This document shows positions 1 through 8,187 of a stretch of 56,899 nucleotides of DNA, in pieces; position 1 is the stretch's first letter; each line of letters opens with the position of its first letter. Under the pieces are notes generated by a model. It had not been told where the DNA came from and did no database searches. It saw nothing but the letters and a program-made list of their open reading frames with translations. Both the position numbers and the translations under genes were made by a program. The DNA is from Acidobacteria bacterium UBA823 (GTDB taxonomy: Bacteria > Acidobacteriota > Vicinamibacteria > Vicinamibacterales > UBA823), in assembly GCA_002296225.1 (NCBI GenBank), contig DBHR01000046.1, forward strand, positions 1-56,899, in the 5' to 3' direction.

Positions 1-1329
1 GTGCAGGTGATTCCGCACATCACCAACGAGATTCAGGAATGGATCGAGCGCGTGGCGCACATTCCCAGCGATGGTAACGGCAAGGTTCCCGATGCCTGCG
101 TCATTGAGCTCGGCGGGACTGTCGGCGACATCGAGAGCCAGCCTTTCCTCGAAGCAATCCGTCAAATGCGTCAGGACGTAGGTCGCGAAAACACCCTTTA
201 CGTCCACCTAACATTAGTGCCCTTTATTGGTACAGCAGGTGAAGTCAAGACCAAGCCAACCCAGCACAGCGTGCGTGACCTACGCGCCCTCGGCATCCAG
301 CCAGATATCCTGCTTTGCCGAACTGACCGGATCCTCAAAACTGAGATTAAGCAGAAAATTTCTCTATTCTGCGACGTCGACGAAGAGGCCGTCATCACGG
401 CGAAGGACGTGGACAACATCTACAAGGTGCCGCTCGTACTCGCAGCCGAAGGGCTCGACCGCATCGTGCTCAAACATCTACATCTCTCTGACAAGCAGCG
501 TGACATGCAGTCGTGGGAGGATCTCGTAAATCGAATCCAGCACCCGAAAGACGACCTAACGATCCACGTGGTCGGCAAATATGTAGGTTACGAGGATTCT
601 TACAAGAGTCTGAATGAGGCCGTGTACCATGCCGGCTTCAAACATGGCCTGAAAATCACGATCAAGTGGATCGAATCCGAAGACCTCGAGGCTGTCGACG
701 GCGAGCATTTACTTGACGGTGCCGACGGTATCCTCGTGCCCGGCGGCTTCGGCGACCGCGGCAGCCGGGGCATGATGTGCGCCGCGCGCGTCGCGCGCGA
801 ACGGCAGGTCCCCTACTTCGGCATTTGCTACGGCTTCCAATGGGCCGCCGTCGAATTTGCCCGTAACGTGTGCGGTCTCAAAGACGCCGACTCCACCGAG
901 TGCTCGCCAGATGCACCACACAAGGTCATCTATAAGCTGCGCGACCTGCTCGGCGTCGACGACTTGGGTGGGACGATGCGGCTCGGCGCGTACGCATGCG
1001 AGTTAACACCCGGCTCAAAGGCTTACGTGGCCTACGGTAAGCGTGAGATCAGCGAGCGGCATCGCCACCGCTACGAATTCAACCGCGAATACGAACAGGT
1101 GCTTTTGGAACACGGCCTGCGCGTTGTTGGTCAATCCCCCGACGGTAAGTTCGTTGAGGTACTCGAATTGCCCGACCATCCGTGGTACGTGGCGGTCCAA
1201 TTCCATCCGGAGTTCAAGTCGAAGCCACTGCGCCCACATCCCCTCTTCGATCAGTTCGTGAAAGCGAGCTACCAACACAAGCAAACCGCGTCGACCCGAC
1301 CCGAGACAGCCATTTCACTGGCCGGATAA
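1..1329 (+). CDS. pyrG: CTP synthase, 3' portion (cut by window edge)
   Basis: CTP synthase makes CTP from UTP, ATP and glutamine in the cytosol. The 442 visible residues begin inside the N-terminal synthase domain (QVIPHITNEI), so roughly the first 100 residues lie outside the window; the family is about 540 long. The synthase domain runs to about residue 175. A class I glutamine amidotransferase domain follows, with the oxyanion loop PGGFGDRG, the nucleophile in GICYGFQ, and the catalytic His-Glu in VQFHPEF near the end. The first base is not a real start codon. CTP is also the activating nucleotide for Kdo, which fits the kds genes that follow 48 bp downstream behind their own -10 box. Confidence 0.97.
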   Translation: MQVIPHITNEIQEWIERVAHIPSDGNGKVPDACVIELGGTVGDIESQPFLEAIRQMRQDVGRENTLYVHLTLVPFIGTAGEVKTKPTQHSVRDLRALGIQPDILLCRTDRILKTEIKQKISLFCDVDEEAVITAKDVDNIYKVPLVLAAEGLDRIVLKHLHLSDKQRDMQSWEDLVNRIQHPKDDLTIHVVGKYVGYEDSYKSLNEAVYHAGFKHGLKITIKWIESEDLEAVDGEHLLDGADGILVPGGFGDRGSRGMMCAARVARERQVPYFGICYGFQWAAVEFARNVCGLKDADSTECSPDAPHKVIYKLRDLLGVDDLGGTMRLGAYACELTPGSKAYVAYGKREISERHRHRYEFNREYEQVLLEHGLRVVGQSPDGKFVEVLELPDHPWYVAVQFHPEFKSKPLRPHPLFDQFVKASYQHKQTASTRPETAISLAG

Positions 1330-1365
1330 GCATCCGTTGCGCATCGGTTATACGCGATACCGGTC

Positions 1366-1371
1366 TATAAT
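1366..1371 (+). promoter_or_regulatory. -10 box for kdsA, apparently leaderless
   Basis: A perfect TATAAT ends six bases before the GTG start of kdsA, so transcription would be expected to begin at or next to the G of the start codon. No Shine-Dalgarno sequence and no clear -35 box are visible. The same spacing recurs before the GHMP kinase gene at 25480. Confidence 0.5.
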
Positions 1372-1377
1372 GATCCA

Positions 1378-2211
1378 GTGAATCCCGTCATCATTGGCGG
1401 CGTTCGGTTCGGGAGAGGCTGCCCCTTGGGACTCATCGGCGGCCCATGCGTCATCGAGAGTGAGGCACATGCCCTATCGCTCGCTGAACGCATTAGCGCT
1501 ATCACATCTCGACGGGGCGTGCCGTTTGTCTTCAAGGCGTCGTTCGACAAAGCGAACCGAACATCGCTTAACGCTTTTCGTGGTCCGGGAATCGACGAAG
1601 GATTGCGGATTCTCGAGCGCGTCAAGCGGGAGCTGGGTCTTCCGGTCCTCACAGACGTGCACGAGGCCGCACAGGCCGCGCCGGCCGCCAAGATCGCGGA
1701 CGCCTTGCAGATTCCCGCGTTCCTCTCGAGACAGACCGACCTCCTGGTCGCCGCTGCCCGAACGGGCCGGCCCATCAACCTGAAGAAAGGACAGTTCCTC
1801 GCGCCACAGGACATGCGCCATGCGATCGCCAAGGTCGCTGCAAGCGGCAACGACCAGGTCGTCGTCACCGAGCGGGGAGTGACATTCGGATACAACAACC
1901 TCGTGGTCGACATGCGTGCGTTTCCTCTACTGCGTAGGCTAGGAGCGCCCGTGATCTTCGATGTGACCCACAGCGTCCAATTGCCTGGCGACGCTAATGG
2001 CGCATCTGGCGGTCAGCCTGAATTCATCGTGCCACTCGCCTCCGCTGGCGTGGCCGCTGGAATCGACGGACTGTTCCTGGAAATCCACGACGCACCGGCC
2101 AAGGCGAAGAGCGACGGTTCGAACGCATGTCCACTCGACGAATTGGAACCACTCCTAGAACGGCTCGTCAGAATCGCCGCTGCAGTGCAGGAAGCCGCGG
2201 CGCACGCATGA
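1378..2211 (+). CDS. kdsA: 3-deoxy-8-phosphooctulonate (Kdo-8-P) synthase
   Basis: Condenses phosphoenolpyruvate with arabinose 5-phosphate to give Kdo 8-phosphate, an early step of lipopolysaccharide inner-core synthesis. The 277-residue protein has the usual family length and motifs: GPCVIES near the N-terminus, FKASFDKANR at about 50, GLPVLTDVHE at about 88, NLKKGQFLAP at about 138, and DVTHSVQLPG at about 200. The GTG start is chosen because the homologous N-terminus begins there and a -10 box lies just upstream. It opens the kdsA-kdsD-kdsC-lapB-coaE run; kdsD follows after 16 bp. Confidence 0.96.
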   Translation: MNPVIIGGVRFGRGCPLGLIGGPCVIESEAHALSLAERISAITSRRGVPFVFKASFDKANRTSLNAFRGPGIDEGLRILERVKRELGLPVLTDVHEAAQAAPAAKIADALQIPAFLSRQTDLLVAAARTGRPINLKKGQFLAPQDMRHAIAKVAASGNDQVVVTERGVTFGYNNLVVDMRAFPLLRRLGAPVIFDVTHSVQLPGDANGASGGQPEFIVPLASAGVAAGIDGLFLEIHDAPAKAKSDGSNACPLDELEPLLERLVRIAAAVQEAAAHA

Positions 2212-2227
2212 CACGCAGAACGTGACC

Positions 2228-3223
2228 ATGTCCGAGCGGACCGTATCGAACGCCGCCGAGAGCACCGTACTGACGCTGGCGCGCCAAGTGCTCGAAACCG
2301 AGGCCGCGGCCATCCTCGCACTCCTTGACCGCATCGACAACGAATTCGAACGCGCCGTCAACGTGCTGCAGAACTGCTCGGGGCAGGTCATAGTGACTGG
2401 AATGGGTAAGTCGGGCATCATCTGCCGAAAGATTGCCGCAACGCTCTCGAGCAGCGGCACACCCGCGTTCTTTCTGCACCCAGCCGACGCCATCCACGGC
2501 GACCTCGGCGTAATCCAGCACGGCGATGCCGTGCTCGCACTCTCTTACAGCGGCGAAACCGACGAGCTGCTGGGTCTTCTCGAGACAATCCGACGTAAGA
2601 ACGCCAGTCTCGTCGCCGTGACCGGCGATCCGACATCATCCCTTGGTCAGGCCGCCGACGTGACCTTAAACTGCCGGGTGAACGAGGAAGCCTGTCCCCT
2701 TAATCTCGTACCAACGGCTAGCACCACTGCATCGCTGGCCCTCGGCGACGCTCTGGCCATGGCGCTCAGCGTCCGGAAGGGCTTCGACCAAGAGGCGTTC
2801 GCCAGCCTACATCCGGGCGGAAAGCTCGGCAAGCGTCTCATGCGAGTCGAACGCCTGATGCACGGCGGCGACCGACTGCCGTGCGTTGAGCCCGAGACGC
2901 CGATGCGCGATGTAATTTACGAGATGTCCAGTAAGGGCCTCGGTATGACCTGTGTCGCTGCCTCCGACCGCCACCTGCTAGGCATCATCACCGATGGCGA
3001 TCTCCGCCGCCACATGAACAGCATGCCCGAGTTTCTCACGCGTGCCGCACGCGACGTCATGACGTCCACGCCAGTGATGATTACGGGGAATATTCTCGCC
3101 GTGGAAGCGTTAAACGTCATGGAAACTCGGAGGATCACGTCGCTCGTCGTTGTCGATGGCAACCAAACGATCCTAGGCGTACTACATGTGCACGACCTCT
3201 GGACTACCACCGAGCAAAGCTAG
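2228..3223 (+). CDS. kdsD: Arabinose-5-phosphate isomerase (KdsD/KpsF)
   Basis: Interconverts ribulose 5-phosphate and arabinose 5-phosphate, supplying the KdsA substrate. The 331-residue protein has an N-terminal SIS sugar-isomerase domain (GMGKSGIICRKIAATLSS at about 58; ALSYSGETDELL at about 103; LHPGGKLGKRLM at about 195) and two C-terminal CBS domains (about 205-330), the standard KpsF/GutQ layout. An ATG at 2228 is preferred over an in-frame GTG six bases earlier. It lies between kdsA and kdsC, so the Kdo pathway up to free Kdo is complete here; kdsB is not in the window. Confidence 0.95.
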   Translation: MSERTVSNAAESTVLTLARQVLETEAAAILALLDRIDNEFERAVNVLQNCSGQVIVTGMGKSGIICRKIAATLSSSGTPAFFLHPADAIHGDLGVIQHGDAVLALSYSGETDELLGLLETIRRKNASLVAVTGDPTSSLGQAADVTLNCRVNEEACPLNLVPTASTTASLALGDALAMALSVRKGFDQEAFASLHPGGKLGKRLMRVERLMHGGDRLPCVEPETPMRDVIYEMSSKGLGMTCVAASDRHLLGIITDGDLRRHMNSMPEFLTRAARDVMTSTPVMITGNILAVEALNVMETRRITSLVVVDGNQTILGVLHVHDLWTTTEQS

Positions 3224-3245
3224 AACGCTGCGCCACGACGAGAAC

Positions 3246-3797
3246 GTGACTGTGTCGGTCAAGACCAAAGCTGCCCGTATTCAGCTGCTACTGTTCGACG
3301 TCGACGGCGTGCTGACCGACGGTCGGGTGGGTCTACACGCCGACGGCACCGAATCGAGGCAATTCCATATTCGCGACGGTGCAGCTATCGTATGGGCCCA
3401 TCGTGCGGGCCTACTGACCGGCGTCATATCAGCTCGAACTTCGGTCGCTACGACAATTCGGGCTCAGCAACTCGAAATGCCGATCGTCGTCCAAGGGATC
3501 GCCACAAAACTCGACGCCTACGAACGCATCCTAGCCGACCGCGGGTTGACCGACGCCGAGGTCGCTTACATGGGTGACGATTTGCTTGATCTACCGGTGC
3601 TCGTCCGCGTCGGCTTGTCCGCCGCACCGTCCGACGCCACCACCGACGTCAGGCAGCGCGTTGACTGGGTTAGCACGGTCCGAGGCGGCGAAGGGGCCGC
3701 ACGTGACTTGATCGAACTCGTCCTAAGAGCCCGGGAACTCTGGCCGCCGGTAACCGAACTGCCAGCCGACACCGTATCCAAACCGTTCCATGGATGA
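3246..3797 (+). CDS. kdsC: 3-deoxy-D-manno-octulosonate 8-phosphate phosphatase
   Basis: Haloacid-dehalogenase phosphatase that releases free Kdo from Kdo 8-phosphate. Motif I is LLFDVDGVLTDG, with the nucleophile and acid aspartates; motif II lies around GVISARTS; the metal-binding motif is MGDDLLDLPVL. It has no cap domain, and at 183 residues it matches the family. The reading frame is open back to 3186, but that would add 20 unrelated residues overlapping kdsD, so the GTG at 3246 (or 3252) is preferred. The stop overlaps the lapB start by 8 bp, suggesting translational coupling. Confidence 0.93.
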   Translation: MTVSVKTKAARIQLLLFDVDGVLTDGRVGLHADGTESRQFHIRDGAAIVWAHRAGLLTGVISARTSVATTIRAQQLEMPIVVQGIATKLDAYERILADRGLTDAEVAYMGDDLLDLPVLVRVGLSAAPSDATTDVRQRVDWVSTVRGGEGAARDLIELVLRARELWPPVTELPADTVSKPFHG

Positions 3798-5016
3798 GGC
3801 CGCGTTCGTCGGTGCCCTCGTTGCGCTTCTTGTGGGCCTAGTTGTCGGCAAGGCTTGGGAACGCTATAAGCTCCGCGGCGGCCGCTGGATCGACCGTCGC
3901 AAGGCTCGGGAGTCACCCCACTACATCCTTGGCCTCAATTTCTTGGTGTCGAACCAGATCGACCTTGCAATCGAGGAACTAAACAACGCCGCCGGTCTCG
4001 ACGCCGACGCACTCGAAGTCCACATGATCTTAGGTAACCTGTGTCGAGAAAAGGGCCAAGTCGGGCGGGCGATCCAGGTTCATCAAAACCTGCTGCAACA
4101 GTCGGAACTGAGTAGGATTGAACACGCCTACGTGCTCCTCTGCCTCGGGCTCGACTTTAGGCGTGGCGGTTTCGTCGACCGGGCCCTAGAAACGTTTAAC
4201 GAAGTGCTCCGGCTCGACCCGGACAACCGCTACGCCTTACTCAACCTCGAAAAGCTCCACGAAGAGCAGCGTCAGTGGACCGAGGCTTACGCCATCCGCC
4301 AGCGCACGATGGCGCGTGCCGAGCCCGACGCGCAGGACGGCCATCGCACGATCCTCGCATTCCTCGAAACTGAAATCGGCCGAGAGGCGCAGCGCCATTC
4401 CGATTCCACCCAAGCCATCTCTCGGTATGAGGCAGCCATCGAACTCGACGACGGCACGGTGCCAGCCTACCTGAACCTAGGTGATGTGCACCTAGCGGCA
4501 GGCGACACGAAGGGCGCCATCTCGGCGTGGGAACGCATTATCGACATGGCACCCGAACGCGCCTACTTGGCATTCGAGCGGCTCGCCGACGCCTACCCGA
4601 AGTCCGGTGCTCCCAAGAAGTTCACGGACCTATGCCATCGTTTGATCAACGAAAATCCACTCGACTGGCGCGCGCGCCAAGCCCTCGGCAGCCATCTCGC
4701 CGAGAAGGGCGCGCTCCGCGAAGCGCTCGAACTCCTCCTTGAGGCACTCATACACAACCCCCATGCCCTATCGATTCATCAATCAATCTGGCACGTGTTG
4801 ACCGAACTCGGCCTCGAAGCGCGGCTCGTCAAGCGATATATCGAATTAACCAAGGGCGCAGTCTTCTACCTCGATCCACACATCTGCATGCACTGCAGAT
4901 ATCGAAGCACGGAGCTGCTATGGCAGTGTCCACAGTGCCACGAGTGGAACACATTCCTCGAAGAACGGATCGCGCCGGCTAAGGAGGCGACTGAACCGCT
5001 CGCTGACCGCGTATGA
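3790..5016 (+). CDS. lapB: LapB/YciM-like TPR protein, LPS assembly regulator
   Basis: In enterobacteria LapB is an inner-membrane-anchored TPR protein that controls FtsH-mediated turnover of LpxC and so sets LPS output. This 408-residue protein shows the same plan: an N-terminal membrane helix (about 5-22), the post-helix segment SPHYILGLNFLV, several TPR repeats (about 40-350), and a C-terminal rubredoxin-like metal knuckle with CMHC at about 366 and CPQC about 16 residues on. It overlaps kdsC by 8 bp. Placement directly after the Kdo genes supports a role in LPS homeostasis. The regulatory function here is inferred from the family. Confidence 0.88.
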   Translation: MDEAAFVGALVALLVGLVVGKAWERYKLRGGRWIDRRKARESPHYILGLNFLVSNQIDLAIEELNNAAGLDADALEVHMILGNLCREKGQVGRAIQVHQNLLQQSELSRIEHAYVLLCLGLDFRRGGFVDRALETFNEVLRLDPDNRYALLNLEKLHEEQRQWTEAYAIRQRTMARAEPDAQDGHRTILAFLETEIGREAQRHSDSTQAISRYEAAIELDDGTVPAYLNLGDVHLAAGDTKGAISAWERIIDMAPERAYLAFERLADAYPKSGAPKKFTDLCHRLINENPLDWRARQALGSHLAEKGALREALELLLEALIHNPHALSIHQSIWHVLTELGLEARLVKRYIELTKGAVFYLDPHICMHCRYRSTELLWQCPQCHEWNTFLEERIAPAKEATEPLADRV

Positions 5017-5035
5017 CGTTCCCTGAAACCACGGC

Positions 5036-5638
5036 ATGCTGAAGATCGCCCTCACTGGAGGCCTGGCGACTGGAAAGAGTCACGTTCTAGCACGAGTCGG
5101 CACGCTCGGGTTGCCGACAATCGACGCGGACATCGTCGCAAGGGAGACGACTCGCCCTGGCGAGCCGGCTTGGCGTGAGGTCCATGAGCGATTCGGCGAT
5201 GCCATCTTGCAACCCGACGGATCTCTAGATCGTCAGGCGCTCGCCTCGATCGTCTTCTCCGACGAACCGGCCCGAAGAGACCTTGAGCACATCCTTCACC
5301 CACCTATCTATGCAACCATTGCGGCATGGCTCGACGACCTCGCGCAGGCGGGCGCCCATCGCGCTGCTGTAGCCGACATTCCGTTGCTCTATGAAACCGG
5401 CCACGATGGCGATTTCGACAAAGTCGTCGTCGTCGCATGCGCGCCAGACACGCAGCTACGACGCGTCATGGCGCGTGACGGCCTCGACAAACCGGAAGCC
5501 CAACGGCGAATAGCGACTCAGCTCCCACTAACGCAAAAGGCGGCACGAGCCGACATCGTGATTTCGACGGAGGGAACGCTGCAGCGAACTAACACGCAAG
5601 TCGATCGACTCGTGCGAGAGATGAGCCAAGCAACGTAG
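5036..5638 (+). CDS. coaE: Dephospho-CoA kinase
   Basis: Last enzyme of coenzyme A synthesis, phosphorylating the 3' hydroxyl of the dephospho-CoA ribose. The P-loop GGLATGKS sits at residues 8-15, followed by the DAD motif (TIDADIVARE) of the substrate site and the lid region VMARDGLDKPEAQRRI. Length (200) is typical. It lies 19 bp after lapB and probably ends this operon, since folD converges on it with only 8 bp between the stops. No terminator hairpin is visible in that gap. Confidence 0.95.
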   Translation: MLKIALTGGLATGKSHVLARVGTLGLPTIDADIVARETTRPGEPAWREVHERFGDAILQPDGSLDRQALASIVFSDEPARRDLEHILHPPIYATIAAWLDDLAQAGAHRAAVADIPLLYETGHDGDFDKVVVVACAPDTQLRRVMARDGLDKPEAQRRIATQLPLTQKAARADIVISTEGTLQRTNTQVDRLVREMSQAT

Positions 5639-5646
5639 CCGCAGAG

Positions 5647-6582
5647 TCAGACGGCGGCTTCCAGACGCTTCTCGGCCGCGCGGACGGTATTCACCATCAG
5701 CATCGCAACAGTCATTGGACCAACGCCGCCGGGCACCGGCGTCAGCGCCCCGGCCGTTTCGGCAACAGCTGGGTGCACGTCCCCGATCAGTAAAGACCCA
5801 CGCCGCGCGAACGTCTCCAACCGGGGCGAGCCCACCGGCAACAGAGCCCGCACGATGCTCGAATCTACCAAGCGATTGATTCCTACATCAATGACCGTAG
5901 CGCCAGGCTTGACAAACTCTGGCGTCACAAAGGCCGGCCGACCCAGCGCCGCGACGAGGATATCGGCGTCTCTAGCCAGCGCGGGTAGATCGCGCGTCCG
6001 CGAGTGACAGACCGTGACCGTCGCATGGCGATGAAGCAACATCAGGGCAACCGGCTTGCCGACAATTTGACTGCGACCGATCACAACTGCACGCCGGCCC
6101 TCAAGATTTATACAGCTTCTATCAAGGAGTTCGAGGATGGCCGAAGGCGTGCAAGGGGCGAACAGGGCCCTCCCCTGCGCCAAGCGGCCGACGTTGGTCG
6201 GATGAAAGCCGTCGACATCCTTCGCTGGATCAATCACCTCGAAGAGTCTTTGTTCAGCGATGGGCCCGAGGGAACTGGGCAAGGGCGACTGCACCAAGAT
6301 GCCGTCGTGGGCCGCGCTGCAGTTAAACCGGTGCACGACGTCCTGAGCCGCATCGAGTGTGATTGTCGCCGGCAATCGAACCACGTCAACATTCACCCCC
6401 AGCGCATCACCGACCCGCGACTTAGTGTTGACATACACCTGCGACGCCGGATTGTCCCCGACGAGCAGGATTCCCAGCGTCGGCGGTCGCTGTGCTTGCT
6501 GCGTGCAGTTCTCGACGCGCGAAGTGAGTTCCGCCCGAATGTCGGCCGCGATGCGCGTGCCGTCGAGGAGTCGTGCTGCCAT
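5647..6582 (-). CDS. folD: Bifunctional methylenetetrahydrofolate dehydrogenase/cyclohydrolase
   Basis: Converts 5,10-methylene-THF to 10-formyl-THF in two steps with NADP, feeding one-carbon units to purine and formyl-Met synthesis. Visible signatures are YVNTKSRVGDALG with the catalytic Tyr and Lys, VQSPLPSSL, the KDVDGFHPTNVGRL segment, and the dinucleotide-binding GRSQIVGKPVALMLL. The open frame extends to 6687, but the family N-terminus (AARLLDGTRIAADIR) begins at the ATG at 6582, giving 311 residues. A TAGAAT-like -10 box on this strand at 6656-6661 suggests a leader of about 65 bases. It is divergent from the transporter genes. Confidence 0.96.
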   Translation of the reverse strand: MAARLLDGTRIAADIRAELTSRVENCTQQAQRPPTLGILLVGDNPASQVYVNTKSRVGDALGVNVDVVRLPATITLDAAQDVVHRFNCSAAHDGILVQSPLPSSLGPIAEQRLFEVIDPAKDVDGFHPTNVGRLAQGRALFAPCTPSAILELLDRSCINLEGRRAVVIGRSQIVGKPVALMLLHRHATVTVCHSRTRDLPALARDADILVAALGRPAFVTPEFVKPGATVIDVGINRLVDSSIVRALLPVGSPRLETFARRGSLLIGDVHPAVAETAGALTPVPGGVGPMTVAMLMVNTVRAAEKRLEAAV

Positions 6583-6706
6583 ATCGTGACAGGTGCGATT
6601 TGGGCGCAACCGCCGCTCGGGCCCCGCCCGAAGGCCCAGGGATCGAGACGAGTGTATTCTAGCAACCTCTACTCTGGTCACCACCACGACGAAGCAAGGT
6701 GCGGCT

Positions 6707-6734
6707 TTGGAACTGCCTGCAATTTCAGTAGAAT
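6707..6734 (+). promoter_or_regulatory. Sigma-70-type promoter for the transporter pair
   Basis: TTGGAA at 6707-6712 and TAGAAT at 6729-6734 are separated by 16 bp and lie about 45 bp before the NSS transporter start. A short inverted repeat (TCGGA-ACA-TCCGA) lies in the expected leader around 6755-6767. Confidence 0.45.
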
Positions 6735-6779
6735 GCCGCCGTTCTTAGTGTATGTCGGAACATCCGACTAGAAACGTCG

Positions 6780-8147
6780 ATGGCAATGAGTGATCGCGGC
6801 ACCTGGGGGTCCCGGTTCGGCTTTGTGCTGGCTGCGTCGGGCTCGGCTGTCGGGCTCGGGAACATCTGGGGATTCCCGACAAAGGTCGGACAGAACGGCG
6901 GTGGCGCCTTCGTATTGGTCTATCTGGCGTGCGTGATATTTATCTGCCTCCCCATCCTGATTGCCGAACTAGCGATCGGTCGGCGCACCAGTAGTGACCC
7001 TGTCGGCGCGTACTCGAAGCTTCGCCCGGGCACACGATGGTGGATGGCGGGTGGGCTCGGTGTAGCAGCCGGATTTGGTGTTCTATCGTTCTACTCCGTC
7101 ATCGCCGGCTGGGCACTCGCCTACATCTGGTTCACCGCGATTGGCACAGTCAGTAGCGACGCACTCGAAAGCGCCGCATTCTTCACCGAATTTACAGGTC
7201 GTGCACCGATCAACTTGTTGCTAACCTTCGTCATGCTTGCGTCCACAGCCGGCGTACTGCTCGGAGGTATCCGTTCTGGTATCGAGCGCGTCTCGAAGCT
7301 GCTGATGCCAGTGCTGGCTCTTCTGCTGATTATACTGGCCATTCGTGCAGTAACGCTGCCAGGCGCTGCCGAAGGCCTCGCGTATTACCTGAAGCCAGAT
7401 TTCAGTAAGGCGCTGAACTTCGGCACTCTAAACGCTGCACTGGGTCAAGCGTTCTTTTCATTAAGTCTCGGTCTCGGGACCATGCTGGTCTACGGAAGCT
7501 ACCTAACCAAACGTGAGGGTATCGCCAGGGCGGCGATCATGGTGGTAGCCGTGGATACCTCCCTTGCGCTACTCGCCGGTTTCATGATCTTCCCATCGGG
7601 GTTTTCAATTCCTGGATTCGACCCGAGTGCTACGGGTCCTGGACTCATTTTTATAGTGCTGCCACAACTATTTGCCACCCTCCCGGGTGGACAGTTTTTC
7701 GGGGCGACGTTCTTCATCTTGCTCACGGTGGCCGCGCTGACTTCAGCGATCTCACTCCTTGAAGTGCCCGTGGCTCACCTCATCGATAGCCACGGTTGGA
7801 AGCGTACCCGCGCGGTTCTCATCGTGATGATAGCGACTTTCGCACTGGCCATCCCGTCAGCACTGGCTAATGGCGCGTCTGACTTCTTCACTCACCTGCC
7901 AGTCATCGGCCTCGATTTCCTGACAGTCATGATTACCGTCTGGAACGATTTCGCCCTCCCGATGGGAGGACTTTTCACCGCAGTATTCGTTGGCTACGTC
8001 TGGCGAATCGACAACGCGCTCGAGGAGCTGCTGGCCGAACAGGCGTGGTTCCCTGGCCGTCAGCTCTGGGGCATGCTGATCCGTTACGCTTGCCCAGCAG
8101 CGATTTTCCTTATCATCTTTGGAACCTTGCGAGGCATGATCACCTGA
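6780..8147 (+). CDS. Sodium:neurotransmitter symporter family (NSS) transporter
   Basis: Secondary transporter of the LeuT/SNF family, expected to import an amino acid or related amine with sodium. The first membrane helix carries the family hallmark GSAVGLGNIWGFP, with the unwound sodium/substrate site, followed by NGGGAFVLVY. The 455 residues contain about 11-12 hydrophobic segments, as in bacterial NSS proteins. The substrate cannot be read from sequence. A second sodium-coupled amino-acid carrier follows after 40 bp, suggesting joint expression. An in-frame ATG two codons on is an alternative start. Confidence 0.92.
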   Translation: MAMSDRGTWGSRFGFVLAASGSAVGLGNIWGFPTKVGQNGGGAFVLVYLACVIFICLPILIAELAIGRRTSSDPVGAYSKLRPGTRWWMAGGLGVAAGFGVLSFYSVIAGWALAYIWFTAIGTVSSDALESAAFFTEFTGRAPINLLLTFVMLASTAGVLLGGIRSGIERVSKLLMPVLALLLIILAIRAVTLPGAAEGLAYYLKPDFSKALNFGTLNAALGQAFFSLSLGLGTMLVYGSYLTKREGIARAAIMVVAVDTSLALLAGFMIFPSGFSIPGFDPSATGPGLIFIVLPQLFATLPGGQFFGATFFILLTVAALTSAISLLEVPVAHLIDSHGWKRTRAVLIVMIATFALAIPSALANGASDFFTHLPVIGLDFLTVMITVWNDFALPMGGLFTAVFVGYVWRIDNALEELLAEQAWFPGRQLWGMLIRYACPAAIFLIIFGTLRGMIT

Positions 8148-8187
8148 TGCCGGTCGCGAATGTCCGCGTCGACTCAAGGAGCACCGA

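Noticed and set aside
3186..3245. Longer N-terminus for kdsC
   Set aside because: Overlaps kdsD and adds residues with no family similarity; GTG at 3246 fits better.
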